The translations under genes were made by a program, and so were the position numbers. The notes under the pieces were generated by a model, which saw only the letters and a program-made list of their open reading frames with translations, did no database searches and was not told the origin of the DNA. A DNA stretch of 64,000 nt from Roseovarius nubinhibens ISM. Lineage in GTDB: Bacteria; Pseudomonadota; Alphaproteobacteria; Rhodobacterales; Rhodobacteraceae. The stretch spans positions 1,965,778 to 2,029,777 of the forward strand of contig NZ_CH724156.1 in the NCBI RefSeq assembly GCF_000152625.1. The letters are read 5' to 3'. This document shows, piece after piece, positions 26,625 through 35,279 of the stretch; position 1 is the first letter of the stretch; every line of letters begins with the position of its first letter.

Positions 26625-27875
26625 TCAATGCAGGTTGGGCTGATTGCCCTGACCTTTTTCGTCGATCAGGTGGCCGCGTTTGAACCGGTCGAGCCGCATC
26701 TCGGTGGCCACCGGGTGCGGCACGTCGCGGGCGAGAAGATGCGCGTAGCAATAGCCCGAGGCGGGCGTCGCCTTGAACCCGCCGTAGCACCAACCGCCGT
26801 TGAAATAGAGACCGTCGATATGGGTCTTGTCGATGAAGGGCGAGCCGTCCATCGACATGTCCATGACGCCGCCCCAGCTGCGCAGGAGGCGGGCGCGTCC
26901 GATGATCGGCATGATCGCCATGCCGCCTTCGGCCACGTCTTCGACCACCGGCAGGTTGCCGCGCTGGGCATAAGTATTATAGCCGTCGATGTCGCCACCG
27001 AAGACCAGCCCGCCCTTGTCGGACTGGCTCACATAGAAATGGCCCGCGCCAAAGGTGATGACGCCGGGCAGCACGGGTTTGAGACCTTCGCTGACAAAGG
27101 CCTGCAGCACGTGGGATTCGATCGGCAGGCGCATCCCGGCCAGGGCCGCCACCCGCCCCGACGAGCCGGCGACGCACATCGCCACCTTGCGGGCGCGGAT
27201 CGGCCCGCGCGAGGTCTGCACGCCGCGCACCACGCCGTTTTCGACGTCGATGCCGGTGACTTCGCAATTCTGGATGATGTCGACGCCACGGCTGTCGGCG
27301 CCACGGGCATAGCCCCAGGCAACCGCGTCATGGCGCACGGTGCCGCCGCGCCGCTGATAGAGACCGCCCTTGATCGGAAAGCGGGCATTGTCGAAATCGA
27401 GGAAGGGCAGTTCGCGGCGCAGCTGGGCCTCGTCGGCGAGCTCGGCATCGGCCCCGGCGAGGAACATCGCGTTGCCGCGCCGCACAAAGGCGTCGCGCTG
27501 TGCGTCCGAGTGAAACAGGTTCAGGATCGAGCGCTGCGACACCATGGCGTTATAGTTGAAATCCTGCTCGAGACCTTCCCAGAGCTTGAGCGACATTTCA
27601 TAGAAATGCTCGTTGCCGGGCAGCATGTAGTTCGAGCGGATGATCGTCGTGTTGCGCCCGACATTGCCCGAGCCAATCCAGCCCTTTTCCAGCACCGCCA
27701 CATTGCGCACGCCAAATTCCTTGGCGAGGTAATAGGCCGTGGCGAGCCCGTGACCGCCGCCGCCGATGATGATCACGTCATAATCGGGTTTGGGATCGGG
27801 CTCGCGCCAGACCGGTTTCCAGCCTTTGTTGCCGGTCAGCCCTTCGCGGAGAATCCGGAGTGCAGAATAGCGCAT
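26625..27875 (-). CDS. soxB: Sarcosine oxidase beta subunit
   Basis: 416 residues. The FAD motif VIIIGGGGHGLATAYYLA lies near residue 34. His in GTVRHDAVAWGYARG is the expected covalent FMN attachment site of heterotetrameric sarcosine oxidase. WGGVMDMSMDGSPFID and GGWCYGGFKATPASG mark the C-terminal active-site region. This subunit carries out the amine oxidation. It is the first gene of the soxB-soxD-soxA-soxG operon and is transcribed away from a GlxA-type regulator with at most about 100 bases between. Confidence 0.95.
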   Translation of the reverse strand: MRYSALRILREGLTGNKGWKPVWREPDPKPDYDVIIIGGGGHGLATAYYLAKEFGVRNVAVLEKGWIGSGNVGRNTTIIRSNYMLPGNEHFYEMSLKLWEGLEQDFNYNAMVSQRSILNLFHSDAQRDAFVRRGNAMFLAGADAELADEAQLRRELPFLDFDNARFPIKGGLYQRRGGTVRHDAVAWGYARGADSRGVDIIQNCEVTGIDVENGVVRGVQTSRGPIRARKVAMCVAGSSGRVAALAGMRLPIESHVLQAFVSEGLKPVLPGVITFGAGHFYVSQSDKGGLVFGGDIDGYNTYAQRGNLPVVEDVAEGGMAIMPIIGRARLLRSWGGVMDMSMDGSPFIDKTHIDGLYFNGGWCYGGFKATPASGYCYAHLLARDVPHPVATEMRLDRFKRGHLIDEKGQGNQPNLH

Positions 27876-27912
27876 GATGCGGTGCCCCTGTGTTTGATCG
27901 CGCCTAGCATCG

Positions 27913-27939
27913 TGGAAAATCCCGGAATGGACTTTTCCA
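27913..27939. promoter_or_regulatory. Inverted repeat TGGAAAA-N13-TTTTCCA at the soxB/regulator junction
   Basis: Perfect 7-base arms separated by 13 bases, about 40 bases ahead of soxB. It covers the most upstream ATG of the AraC-type regulator. Size and place suit an operator for that regulator or for the sox operon. Confidence 0.45.
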
Positions 27940-28925
27940 ATATGGTCGATTATTTGTCCGATATGGACATGTCCGCCCTTCCTTCCCGGCCCGCACTACG
28001 GATCGGCATTCTGCCGCTGCCGGGGTTTGCCATCCTCTCCTATGCCGCCACGGCCGAGATGCTGCGCGCCGCGAACCTGCAGGCGCGCGCGCCACTCTAT
28101 GATGTGGTCAATATCGCGGTCACCTTGGGCGAGGCGGCGCAGAGTTCCGGGGCGGCGCAGGTCACCTGTCAGGCGCAGGTGGGCGAGGATCTCGACCTCG
28201 AATATCTCTTTGTCATCGCCGGCGGTGACCCGGTGAGCTTCGACGACAGACGGGTTCTGTCATGGCTGTCGCGCATGGCCCGCAAGGGCACCAAGATGGG
28301 CGGCGTGTCGGGCGGGCCGGTGATCCTCGCCAAGGCGGGGCTCATGGAGGGGCGGCGGATGACGGTTCATTGGGAACATGCCGAGGCGCTGGCCGAGATG
28401 TCGCCGCATCTGATGATCGAACGTTCGCTCTATGTGATCGACCGCGACCGGGTGACCTGTGCTGGGGGCACGGCGCCGATGGATCTCATGCATGCGCTGA
28501 TCGCGAGCCATCATGGCGCGCAATTCGCCCGGATGGTCAGCGACTGGTTCATGCATACCGAAGTGCGCCCCTCGGCCGGGCCGCAGCGCGCCGGGCTGGT
28601 GGAACGGGTCGGCAGCCGGGTGCCCGCCATTCTCGACGCGGTGGAGATGATGGAAAGCCATGTGGCCGATCCGGTGACGCTTGCCGATCTGGCGGGGATC
28701 GCGGGCGTGTCGCCGCGTCAGCTCAACCGGCTGTTTCGTGACAAGCTCGGCCAGAGCACGATGGTCTATTACCGCGACCTGCGGCTGCGCACGGCGCAGG
28801 CACTTTTGCGCAACACGCCGCTCAGCCTGACGCAGGTGGCGCTGGCCACCGGGTTTGCCAATTCGGCGCATTTCTCCCGCGCCTATGCCCAGAGCTTTGG
28901 CGAGCCGCCCTCGGCCTATCGCTGA
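27927..28925 (+). CDS. GlxA-family AraC-type regulator
   Basis: 332 residues if the first ATG is used; in-frame ATGs at 27942, 27963 and 27969 are equally plausible and none has a good ribosome site. Residues from about 20 to 190 are a DJ-1/PfpI-like domain (GVSGGPVILAKAGLM, CAGGTAPMDLMHALI). The C-terminal 100 residues are an AraC DNA-binding domain with two helix-turn-helix units (LADLAGIAGVSPRQLNRLFRD; LTQVALATGFANSAHFSRAY). Regulators of this type (GbdR, SouR) control glycine betaine and sarcosine catabolism in Pseudomonas, so control of the adjacent sox operon is a reasonable inference. Confidence 0.85.
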   Translation: MDFSNMVDYLSDMDMSALPSRPALRIGILPLPGFAILSYAATAEMLRAANLQARAPLYDVVNIAVTLGEAAQSSGAAQVTCQAQVGEDLDLEYLFVIAGGDPVSFDDRRVLSWLSRMARKGTKMGGVSGGPVILAKAGLMEGRRMTVHWEHAEALAEMSPHLMIERSLYVIDRDRVTCAGGTAPMDLMHALIASHHGAQFARMVSDWFMHTEVRPSAGPQRAGLVERVGSRVPAILDAVEMMESHVADPVTLADLAGIAGVSPRQLNRLFRDKLGQSTMVYYRDLRLRTAQALLRNTPLSLTQVALATGFANSAHFSRAYAQSFGEPPSAYR

Positions 28926-29596
28926 TCGGCGATGACCCGTGCGGCGCGGCCTGCGATGGCCGCTGCGCCCTTGACCGAGGGGTGGATCATGTCGGGGGCG
29001 TGAAAGCTCGCATCGCCATGGGGCACGAGATCGGCAATCGAGACAAAGGTCACGCCCGGGTCGCGGCTGGCCATCAGCGACACGCGGCCTTCGAGCGCGT
29101 CGGCTTCATTCTTGCAATGCTCGATGGGCGAGCCGCGCCCGGGGCTGCGCAGATAGCCGAGATAGATCACCCGCGCGCCGCTCTGGCGCAGTTTGCGCAC
29201 GAGATCGGGGATATGGCCGCGTTCGCCATCGGGGGTGATCAGGCGGCTGAGCCGAGGTCCGCAGCGCCCGCACCCACAGCCGAACCACAGGTCATTGCCA
29301 CCACCGTTGAGCACCACCCAGTCCCAGGGCCCGGGGCGGTACTGGCTGGCGATCTTGACGCCGAGGCTGCCGGAAATCGGCAGGTTGTAGATATAGCGCG
29401 CCCCATAGACCGACCGGTCGGTGACGGTTTCGCCCAATTGCCGTTCAAGGACGTGACCGATCGAGCGCCCCGACATCTGATGGGTGGCAAGCATACTGTC
29501 GCCCATCACCAGAATGCGGGATTTGCCCGCGCTCGGGACGGCTTCGGTACAGGCGGCGAGGCCCAGACAAGTGATCAGAATAAGGAAAAAGCGCAT
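28916..29596 (-). CDS. SGNH/GDSL-type hydrolase lipoprotein
   Basis: 226 residues. A lipoprotein signal MRFFLILITCLGLAAC predicts acylation at the Cys. The SGNH motifs are present: ILVMGDSM near residue 30 (nucleophile Ser), GGGNDLW (block III) and DMIHPS (catalytic Asp and His). Right after GGGNDLWFG there is a short cysteine-rich insert CGCGRCG, unusual for the family and perhaps disulfide-bonded or metal-binding. Its end overlaps the end of the regulator gene by ten bases tail to tail. Substrate (ester, acetylated glycan or lipid) unknown. Confidence 0.8.
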   Translation of the reverse strand: MRFFLILITCLGLAACTEAVPSAGKSRILVMGDSMLATHQMSGRSIGHVLERQLGETVTDRSVYGARYIYNLPISGSLGVKIASQYRPGPWDWVVLNGGGNDLWFGCGCGRCGPRLSRLITPDGERGHIPDLVRKLRQSGARVIYLGYLRSPGRGSPIEHCKNEADALEGRVSLMASRDPGVTFVSIADLVPHGDASFHAPDMIHPSVKGAAAIAGRAARVIADQR

Positions 29597-29741
29597 CAGT
29601 CTCTGTTTTACGGGGAAAATTGCGGGCTAGCGGCGGCTGGCTGGCGCGAACAACAGGAACTGATCACAATACACGGCCTTTTTGCTCGATCTGGAGGGGT
29701 TTGTCTGCTAAAAAATGTAGCATAGCCAAGATGGGGCGGTC

Positions 29742-30359
29742 CTAGCGGACCAGCCCCTTGATCGCGGCAGCATGGGCGTGGCTGGCCGAGAGCGTGTCCT
29801 GGGCCAGCTCATGCGCTATGTCGATCTGTGTGCCCGGTGTCACGATCCGGTCGACCAGACCCCAGTCATAGGCGGTGGCGGTGTCGATCTTTTGCCCGGC
29901 CATCAGGATCATCTTGGCCCGCGCGGGGCCGACCAGCGCGGCGAGCCGGGCCGGGTCAGACGGCTGGGGCAGAAAGCCGAGCTTCATCACCGGGTAAAAG
30001 AACTTGGCCCCTTCGGCCGCGATGCGGATGTCGCAGGCGAGCACCATGCCCATGGCGCCGCCCGCCACCGTGCCATTGAGCGCGGCGATGGTCAGGCAGG
30101 GCAACGCGGCGAGCGCAGCGGAGAGCCGTTCCCAGACCGCGCTCGTGGCAAGCCCGGCGCGGGCGGCCTCGAGATCGGCCCCGGCGCTGAACACCTTGCC
30201 GGCACCGGTCAGGATCAGAACGCGGGCCGCGTCTGGCGCGGCGGCGGCCTCGGCGATATCGGCCAGCTCCGAGAGCATCGCCTCGGTGAGCGAATTGGCC
30301 TTGTCCTGCCGGTCGATGGTGGCGGTCCAGATGCCGCCCGTTTTGTCGAGTGTGATCAT
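29742..30359 (-). CDS. Crotonase-family protein lacking both hydratase glutamates
   Basis: 205 residues, about 50 shorter than a typical enoyl-CoA hydratase, missing the last helices. CoA-pocket motifs are kept (FSAGADL, NGTVAGGAMGMVLACDIRIA), so the oxyanion hole is intact. The two catalytic Glu of hydratases are replaced, by alignment, with Gly104 and Val124. It therefore probably does another crotonase-type reaction or none. It overlaps the SDR gene stop by four bases (ATGA), so the two act together. The start MITLDKTGGIW was chosen for this coupling; longer frames upstream lie within the SDR gene. Confidence 0.8.
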   Translation of the reverse strand: MITLDKTGGIWTATIDRQDKANSLTEAMLSELADIAEAAAAPDAARVLILTGAGKVFSAGADLEAARAGLATSAVWERLSAALAALPCLTIAALNGTVAGGAMGMVLACDIRIAAEGAKFFYPVMKLGFLPQPSDPARLAALVGPARAKMILMAGQKIDTATAYDWGLVDRIVTPGTQIDIAHELAQDTLSASHAHAAAIKGLVR

Positions 30360-31105
30360 GTCAGCCCCACGGTTTTGCGAATGTCGGGATCGCGCAGTGA
30401 AATTTCTTGTCCCAGCCAGGCATCCGCCTCTGGGCCGCACATCCATAGAAGCGCGCGGGCGGGCCAGTCGGGCGGCACGTGATCCGACCAGTCGAGTGTG
30501 CTCACCGGGTTGAGACCGCTGGCCTTGATCGCCACCTGCATATCGGTGGCCACCGTGCCGGGCGAGAGCGCCAGGATGCGCAGGCCCTGACCTGCGGTTT
30601 CGAGATGCGCCGCCTCGGTGAGCATCGCGGCCCCGGCCTTGGAGGCGCAATAATGGCTCCAACCTTCGAGCGCGCGATGGGCCGCACCCGAGGAGATCGT
30701 GATGATCGTGCCACCGCCGGAGTTGAGCATCACCGGCATGGCGGCGCGCATCCCGTGGTAGATCCCCTTGAGATTGATATCGATGGCACGACCCCAGCCC
30801 GCCGGGTCGCTCTCGGCCAGGGGCGCGATCGGGTCGATCACCCCGGCATTGCCGATGAGCACATCGAGCCCGCCAAAATGCGCCACGACCTTTTGAATGG
30901 CCGCCTCGTAATCGGCGTAATCCGCCACGTCGCAGGGCAGGGCCAGCGCTGCGTCGCCGATTTCCTGCGAAAGCTCGGCGAGCTGATCGGTGCTGCGCGC
31001 CAAGAGGGCGACATTGGCCCCTTGGGCGGCGAAAATCCGCGCGGCTGCGGCCCCGATCCCACGGCTTGCGCCGGTGATCAGAACCGTTTTTCCTTCAACT
31101 GTCAT
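30356..31105 (-). CDS. Short-chain dehydrogenase/reductase
   Basis: 249 residues, classical SDR. The cofactor motif TGASRGIGAAAARIF is followed by NAGVIDPI, catalytic Ser in ITISSGAAH and the YxxxK motif in HYCASKAG. The coenzyme could be NAD or NADP. The partner gene is a crotonase-like protein translated from an overlapping start, suggesting hydroxyacyl-CoA or related alcohol oxidation. The start MTVEGKTVLITG was chosen, as the upstream extension has no family resemblance. A TTTGCAAA palindrome sits at 31125, just ahead of the start codon. Confidence 0.88.
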   Translation of the reverse strand: MTVEGKTVLITGASRGIGAAAARIFAAQGANVALLARSTDQLAELSQEIGDAALALPCDVADYADYEAAIQKVVAHFGGLDVLIGNAGVIDPIAPLAESDPAGWGRAIDINLKGIYHGMRAAMPVMLNSGGGTIITISSGAAHRALEGWSHYCASKAGAAMLTEAAHLETAGQGLRILALSPGTVATDMQVAIKASGLNPVSTLDWSDHVPPDWPARALLWMCGPEADAWLGQEISLRDPDIRKTVGLT

Positions 31106-31249
31106 GGATTGCCCCCATATTGTGTTTGCAAATTGGTATCGTGTGCAGGCATCGAAGGTCCAGCAGGAACCGCCTGGTTCCAGACGCGAGGGATGGCCGC
31201 GCCCAAACTGGATTTGGCGCCGCGAATTGGTGAACGAAAGGATTAGGTC

Positions 31250-32758
31250 ATGAGTTTTCAGAAGGTTATTGGTGGAGGGGCGATGATTTTGGCCCTGTCG
31301 GGTCAGGCAAGCTGGGCCGAGGTGAGCCCGCGGGACGTCTGGGCCGATTGGACCACCTATATGGAAGCCTATGGCTATCGGGTGAGCGCGACAGAGACCG
31401 ACCGGGGCGACCGATTGGTGCTCAGCGATATCGAATTGCAGGTCGAACTGCCCGAAGGCGAGACCGAGGGCGGCGTCACCATCGCGCTTGGTGATATCAC
31501 GTTGGTGGGCATGGCGGGCGGCACGGTCAGTGTCGATATTCCCGACCGGATGCCCATTCTCGTCACGTTCACCGGCGAGGATGGCAGCGGCGAGGCCAAG
31601 CTCGACTATACCACCGAAGGCTATGAGATGATCGTCTCGGGCGCGCCGGAAAAGATGGTCTATGATTACAAAGCCAGCTCCGTTGGTCTGGCATTGACCG
31701 AGTTGACCGGCGCGGAAGACGCGCTCGAGATCGCCACGGCCAGCGTGACGGTGGCCGATGTTGTCGGGCAGTCGCGCTCGGAAACCGGTGATCTGCACCG
31801 CATGACGCAAGAGATGACCACCGGTGCCGTGCGCTATGCGGCGGATTTCAAAAGCGCCGAGAAGAGCGAGCGATTCGTCTGGGACGGCGAAAGCGCCTCG
31901 ATGACGTTCAACAGCCGCTCGGACGTGCCGCAATCGCCGGATTGGTCGGATATGCCTGCCCTGTTAAAAGGCGGTTTTGCCGTCTCGGGCGATTTTGGCT
32001 TTGGGGCCGGCCGGAGCAATTTCACCGTCACCGAGGACGGCGAGACCGTGCAGGGCAAATCGAGCAGCCAGGGCGGTACTCTGGCGATGCGGATGAATGG
32101 CGAGCGACTTGGCTATGAAGGCCGGTTCGACAGTCTCGCGATGGAGATCGTCGGTGGCGACCTGCCGTTCCCGGTGGCCTTTGATGCGGCGAAGGCGGGG
32201 TTCAACCTCGGCATGCCGCTGAGCAAGCAGGACGCGCCGCAGAAGTTTGATCTGGGCCTGCTGCTGGGCGATTTCACCATGTCGGATTTCATCTGGGGCC
32301 TGTTTGATCCGGCGGCCAAGCTGCCGCGCGATCCGGCCACGCTCGCGATTGATCTGAGCGGCACGATGACGGTGCTGACCGACCTTCTCAGCGAAGAGAA
32401 TATCGCCAGCGACGATGTGCCCGGCGAATTCAACTCGGTAAGCCTGAACGAGTTCCGGCTGAGCCTTGCCGGGACCGAGCTGACCGGGCGGGGCGCGGTT
32501 GAGATCGATAACAGCGACCTGAGCAGCTATGACGGCATGCCGAAACCGGTGGGCGATGTCGAGCTGACGCTCAAGGGCGGCAATGCGCTGCTCGACAGCC
32601 TTGTCGAGATCGGGCTCATCCCGCAGGAGCAGGCGCTTGGCGCGCGTCTCATGATGGGCATGTTCACCGTGCCGGTGAGCGGGCCGGATGACCTGAAATC
32701 GCGTATCGAATTCACCGAGAACGGCCAGGTTCTGGCGAATGGCCAGCGCATCAAGTGA
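31250..32758 (+). CDS. DUF2125-type secreted protein
   Basis: 502 residues with an N-terminal signal (AMILALSGQASWAE). The rest is rich in beta strands with many Asp, Glu, Gly and Thr and no membrane segment, consistent with a periplasmic protein. The overall pattern agrees with DUF2125 proteins of alphaproteobacteria, whose function is unknown. Repeated short units such as VELTLKGGNALLDSL near the end recall AsmA-like beta sheets, but this is only an impression. Single gene with its own hairpin terminator. Confidence 0.7.
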   Translation: MSFQKVIGGGAMILALSGQASWAEVSPRDVWADWTTYMEAYGYRVSATETDRGDRLVLSDIELQVELPEGETEGGVTIALGDITLVGMAGGTVSVDIPDRMPILVTFTGEDGSGEAKLDYTTEGYEMIVSGAPEKMVYDYKASSVGLALTELTGAEDALEIATASVTVADVVGQSRSETGDLHRMTQEMTTGAVRYAADFKSAEKSERFVWDGESASMTFNSRSDVPQSPDWSDMPALLKGGFAVSGDFGFGAGRSNFTVTEDGETVQGKSSSQGGTLAMRMNGERLGYEGRFDSLAMEIVGGDLPFPVAFDAAKAGFNLGMPLSKQDAPQKFDLGLLLGDFTMSDFIWGLFDPAAKLPRDPATLAIDLSGTMTVLTDLLSEENIASDDVPGEFNSVSLNEFRLSLAGTELTGRGAVEIDNSDLSSYDGMPKPVGDVELTLKGGNALLDSLVEIGLIPQEQALGARLMMGMFTVPVSGPDDLKSRIEFTENGQVLANGQRIK

Positions 32759-32812
32759 CAGGCCAAGTCAGCGCGCCTTCGGCGTCTGAATGACCTGACG
32801 ATGACCCCGGAA

Positions 32813-32837
32813 GGGCCGCCCGATCCCGGCGGCCCTT
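32813..32837 (+). terminator. Terminator after the DUF2125 gene
   Basis: GGGCCGCC pairs perfectly with GGCGGCCC across a CGATCCC loop. Only a weak T tract follows. Confidence 0.5.
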
Positions 32838-32892
32838 GCTCCTTTGGGGGCGAGGGGCTACCTCCGTGGTGAGCAATCTGGAAAGGCCCGAG

Positions 32893-34239
32893 ATGAGCGT
32901 GACCCCCGATCTATTGACCGAACACTTGTTGGACGCGGCCCGGCGGGCCGGTGCGGATGCGGCGGATGCCATGGCCATCGCCGGTCAGTCGCTGGCCATC
33001 GATGTGCGGGCCGGACAACTGGAACAGGCCGAGCGGGCCGAAGGCGTCGACATCGGGTTGCGGGTGTTGGTGGGGCAGCGGCAGGCGAGCGTGTCGGCCT
33101 CGGATATTTCAGCCTCGACAATCACGGCGCTGGCAGAGCGGGCCGTTGCCATGGCCCGCGAAGCCCCCGAAGACCCCTATATCGGGCTGGCCTCCGACGA
33201 TTTGCTTGCCAAGGATTGGGACATCGCGGCGCTCGACCTCTGCGAGGACGCGCCCGAGCCCGAGCCCGCCGCGCTGCAAGAGGCGGCACGGGCGGCGGAG
33301 GCCGCGGCACAGGCGGTGGCCGGTGTGACCCAGGTGCAATCGGCAAGTGCGGTCTATGACCGGCGGCAGATTGCGCTGGCCACCAGCGCCGGCTTTGCGG
33401 GGGGCTATACGCTCACCGATCATGGGCTGTCTTGCGTGGCGATTGCCGGGCAGGGCGCGGGGATGGAGCGCGATCACGACGGCGATGGCCGGGTCTATCA
33501 CGCCGATCTGCGCAGCCCCGAAGAGATCGGCCGCCTCGCGGGCGAACGGGCGGTCGAGCGGCTTGGCGCGCGCAAACCGCCGACCGGGGCCTATCCGGTG
33601 CTCTTTGACGAGCGCGTGGCGCGGTCGCTCATCGGGCATCTGCTGGGCGCGGCCAATGGGGCCTCGGTGGCGCGCGGCGCGTCCTGGCTGCGCGACCGTC
33701 TGGGCGAGCAGGTGCTGCCCGAGGGGATGGATATCGTCGAAGATCCGCATCGGCCCCGGGTCATGGGCTCGCGCCCCTTTGATGCCGAAGGCCTGCCGAC
33801 GCGGCGGCGGTCCTTGGTGGAAAACGGCGTGCTCACGGGCTGGATTCTCGATCTGGCCAATGCCCGCAAGCTCGGGTTGGAGCCCACCGCCAATGCCAAG
33901 CGCGGCGTCGGCAGCCCGCCGAGCCCCGGCAGCTGGAACATCGCCCTGACGCAAGGCACGAAGAGCCGCGACGAATTGCTTCGGGACATGGGCACAGGGC
34001 TCTTGGTGACCTCGATGATCGGTTCGACCATCAACCCCAACACGGGCGATTATTCGCGCGGCGTATCGGGCTTCTGGGTCGAGAATGGCGAGATTTCTCA
34101 TGCCATCAACGAGGGCACGATTGCGGGCAGCCTGCCCGAGTTTCTGCGCCGCATGACCCCGGCCAATGACGCGCGCACGCATCTGTCGCATGTGGTGCCG
34201 TCGCTTCTGGTGGAGGGGCTGACCCTTGCCGGGGCGTGA
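32893..34239 (+). CDS. pmbA: TldD/PmbA-family metallopeptidase
   Basis: 448 residues, the PmbA (TldE) branch. TldD-TldE degrade small unfolded peptides and mature peptide antibiotics; the PmbA subunit lacks the HExxxH zinc motif, and none is seen here. Landmarks are RAGQLEQAERAEGVDIGLRV near residue 40 and the C-terminal TNPNTGDYS-like stretch STINPNTGDYSRGVSGFWVE that is conserved across the family. The chosen ATG yields MSVTPDLLTEHLLDAARRAGAD. The gene overlaps the following phosphatase gene by 14 bases. Confidence 0.9.
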   Translation: MSVTPDLLTEHLLDAARRAGADAADAMAIAGQSLAIDVRAGQLEQAERAEGVDIGLRVLVGQRQASVSASDISASTITALAERAVAMAREAPEDPYIGLASDDLLAKDWDIAALDLCEDAPEPEPAALQEAARAAEAAAQAVAGVTQVQSASAVYDRRQIALATSAGFAGGYTLTDHGLSCVAIAGQGAGMERDHDGDGRVYHADLRSPEEIGRLAGERAVERLGARKPPTGAYPVLFDERVARSLIGHLLGAANGASVARGASWLRDRLGEQVLPEGMDIVEDPHRPRVMGSRPFDAEGLPTRRRSLVENGVLTGWILDLANARKLGLEPTANAKRGVGSPPSPGSWNIALTQGTKSRDELLRDMGTGLLVTSMIGSTINPNTGDYSRGVSGFWVENGEISHAINEGTIAGSLPEFLRRMTPANDARTHLSHVVPSLLVEGLTLAGA

Positions 34240-35005
34240 TCTCGACCTGCTGAGCGAGGCGGCGCGCGAGGCCGGCGCCATTGCGCGGCGGTTCTTTGAG
34301 GCGGGCACGGCCGAAAGCTGGGACAAGCCCGATGCGGCGGGTCCGGTGACCGATGCCGATCTGGCGGTGAACGGGATGCTCAGCGCCGAGCTGCGCCGCG
34401 CCCGGCCCGACTATGGCTGGCTCTCGGAAGAGAGCGAGGATGGCGCGTCGCGTCTCGCAGATGAGCGGGTGTTCATCGTCGATCCCATCGACGGCACCCG
34501 CAGTTTCATCGCGGGCGAAAAGGCCTGGGCGCATTCGCTGGCGGTGGTCGAGCGGGGCGAAGTGGTGGCGGGGGTCGTCTACCTGCCGATGATGGACAAG
34601 CTCTATGCCGCAGAGCGGGGCGGTGGCGCGACGCTCAACGGGGCAGCGATAAAGGTGGCACGGACCAAGGATCTGTCAAAAGCGACGGTGCTTTCGGCCA
34701 AGCCGAATTTCGCAGACAAACATTGGAAGAAGGGTCAGGCGCCCGAGGTAAAGCGCGCCTATCGCCCGTCGCTCGCCTATCGGCTGTGCCTCGTGGCGGA
34801 GGGGCAGTTCGACGCGATGCTGACCCTGCGCCCCACGTGGGAATGGGATATCGCCGCCGGCGATCTCATCCTGCGCGAGGCGGGGGCGGTGACGGGCGAC
34901 CGGACGGGGCGTGATCTGCGGTACAACAACCGTCTGCCACAGGTCGATGGTGTGGTGGCGGGCAACGCGGCGCTGCATGCCGCACTCACCAAAGCGCTGG
35001 CCTAA
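34226..35005 (+). CDS. Inositol-monophosphatase/CysQ-family phosphatase
   Basis: 259 residues. The start is TTG, read because GGAGGGG lies seven bases ahead and no better start exists. The metal-binding motifs of this lithium-sensitive family are in order: WLSEESEDG (Glu ligand), VDPIDGTRSFI and WEWDIAAGDLILREAG. Either inositol monophosphate or 3'-phosphoadenosine 5'-phosphate (CysQ) could be the substrate; the general resemblance is to CysQ-like proteins, which recycle PAP from sulfate assimilation. Coupled to pmbA by overlap. Confidence 0.82.
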   Translation: MPGRDLDLLSEAAREAGAIARRFFEAGTAESWDKPDAAGPVTDADLAVNGMLSAELRRARPDYGWLSEESEDGASRLADERVFIVDPIDGTRSFIAGEKAWAHSLAVVERGEVVAGVVYLPMMDKLYAAERGGGATLNGAAIKVARTKDLSKATVLSAKPNFADKHWKKGQAPEVKRAYRPSLAYRLCLVAEGQFDAMLTLRPTWEWDIAAGDLILREAGAVTGDRTGRDLRYNNRLPQVDGVVAGNAALHAALTKALA

Positions 35006-35006
35006 C

Positions 35007-35279
35007 TCAGCGGCGCACTTCGGGATCAGGTCGCAGGGCGAGCACGAAATCGACCACCTTCTGCGCGGGCATCTCGCAGGGTTTGAGCCGCGCGCCGCTC
35101 GCCAGCCGGTAGAGGTTGAGCGAAATGTAATCCGTGCCGCCCAGCTCTTCGGCCACCAGTTTCTGTACCTTGTCGCCGGAAAACCCGCTGCGCGTCACCA
35201 CATAGCGCCGCCCATCGGCCGTGCCGGTAAAGCTTCCCTCCGGCAGCGCGTCGAACGCGGCAAGGAAGGCTTCGATCAT
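35007..35279 (-). CDS. Small conserved hypothetical protein
   Basis: 90 residues, soluble, with a well-formed pattern of charged helices and strands (YVVTRSGFSGDKVQKLVAEE, YISLNLYRL, MPAQKVVDFVL). Its start overlaps the stop of plsY by four bases, so it is translated from the same message. I do not recognise a family with known function. It is the last gene of the pyrB-to-plsY operon and meets the phosphatase gene tail to tail. Confidence 0.75.
   Translation of the reverse strand: MIEAFLAAFDALPEGSFTGTADGRRYVVTRSGFSGDKVQKLVAEELGGTDYISLNLYRLASGARLKPCEMPAQKVVDFVLALRPDPEVRR

Noticed and set aside
26601-27926. N-terminal extension of the AraC-type regulator reaching back over soxB
   Set aside because: The extension lies antisense to soxB and has no DJ-1 or AraC features; the domain starts near 27970.
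29706-29722. TGCTA-N7-TAGCA inverted repeat upstream of the crotonase stop
   Set aside because: Arms of five bases are too short to separate from chance.
31106-31933. N-terminal extension of the SDR frame
   Set aside because: It is antisense to the DUF2125 gene; the SDR cofactor motif begins seven residues after the chosen ATG.
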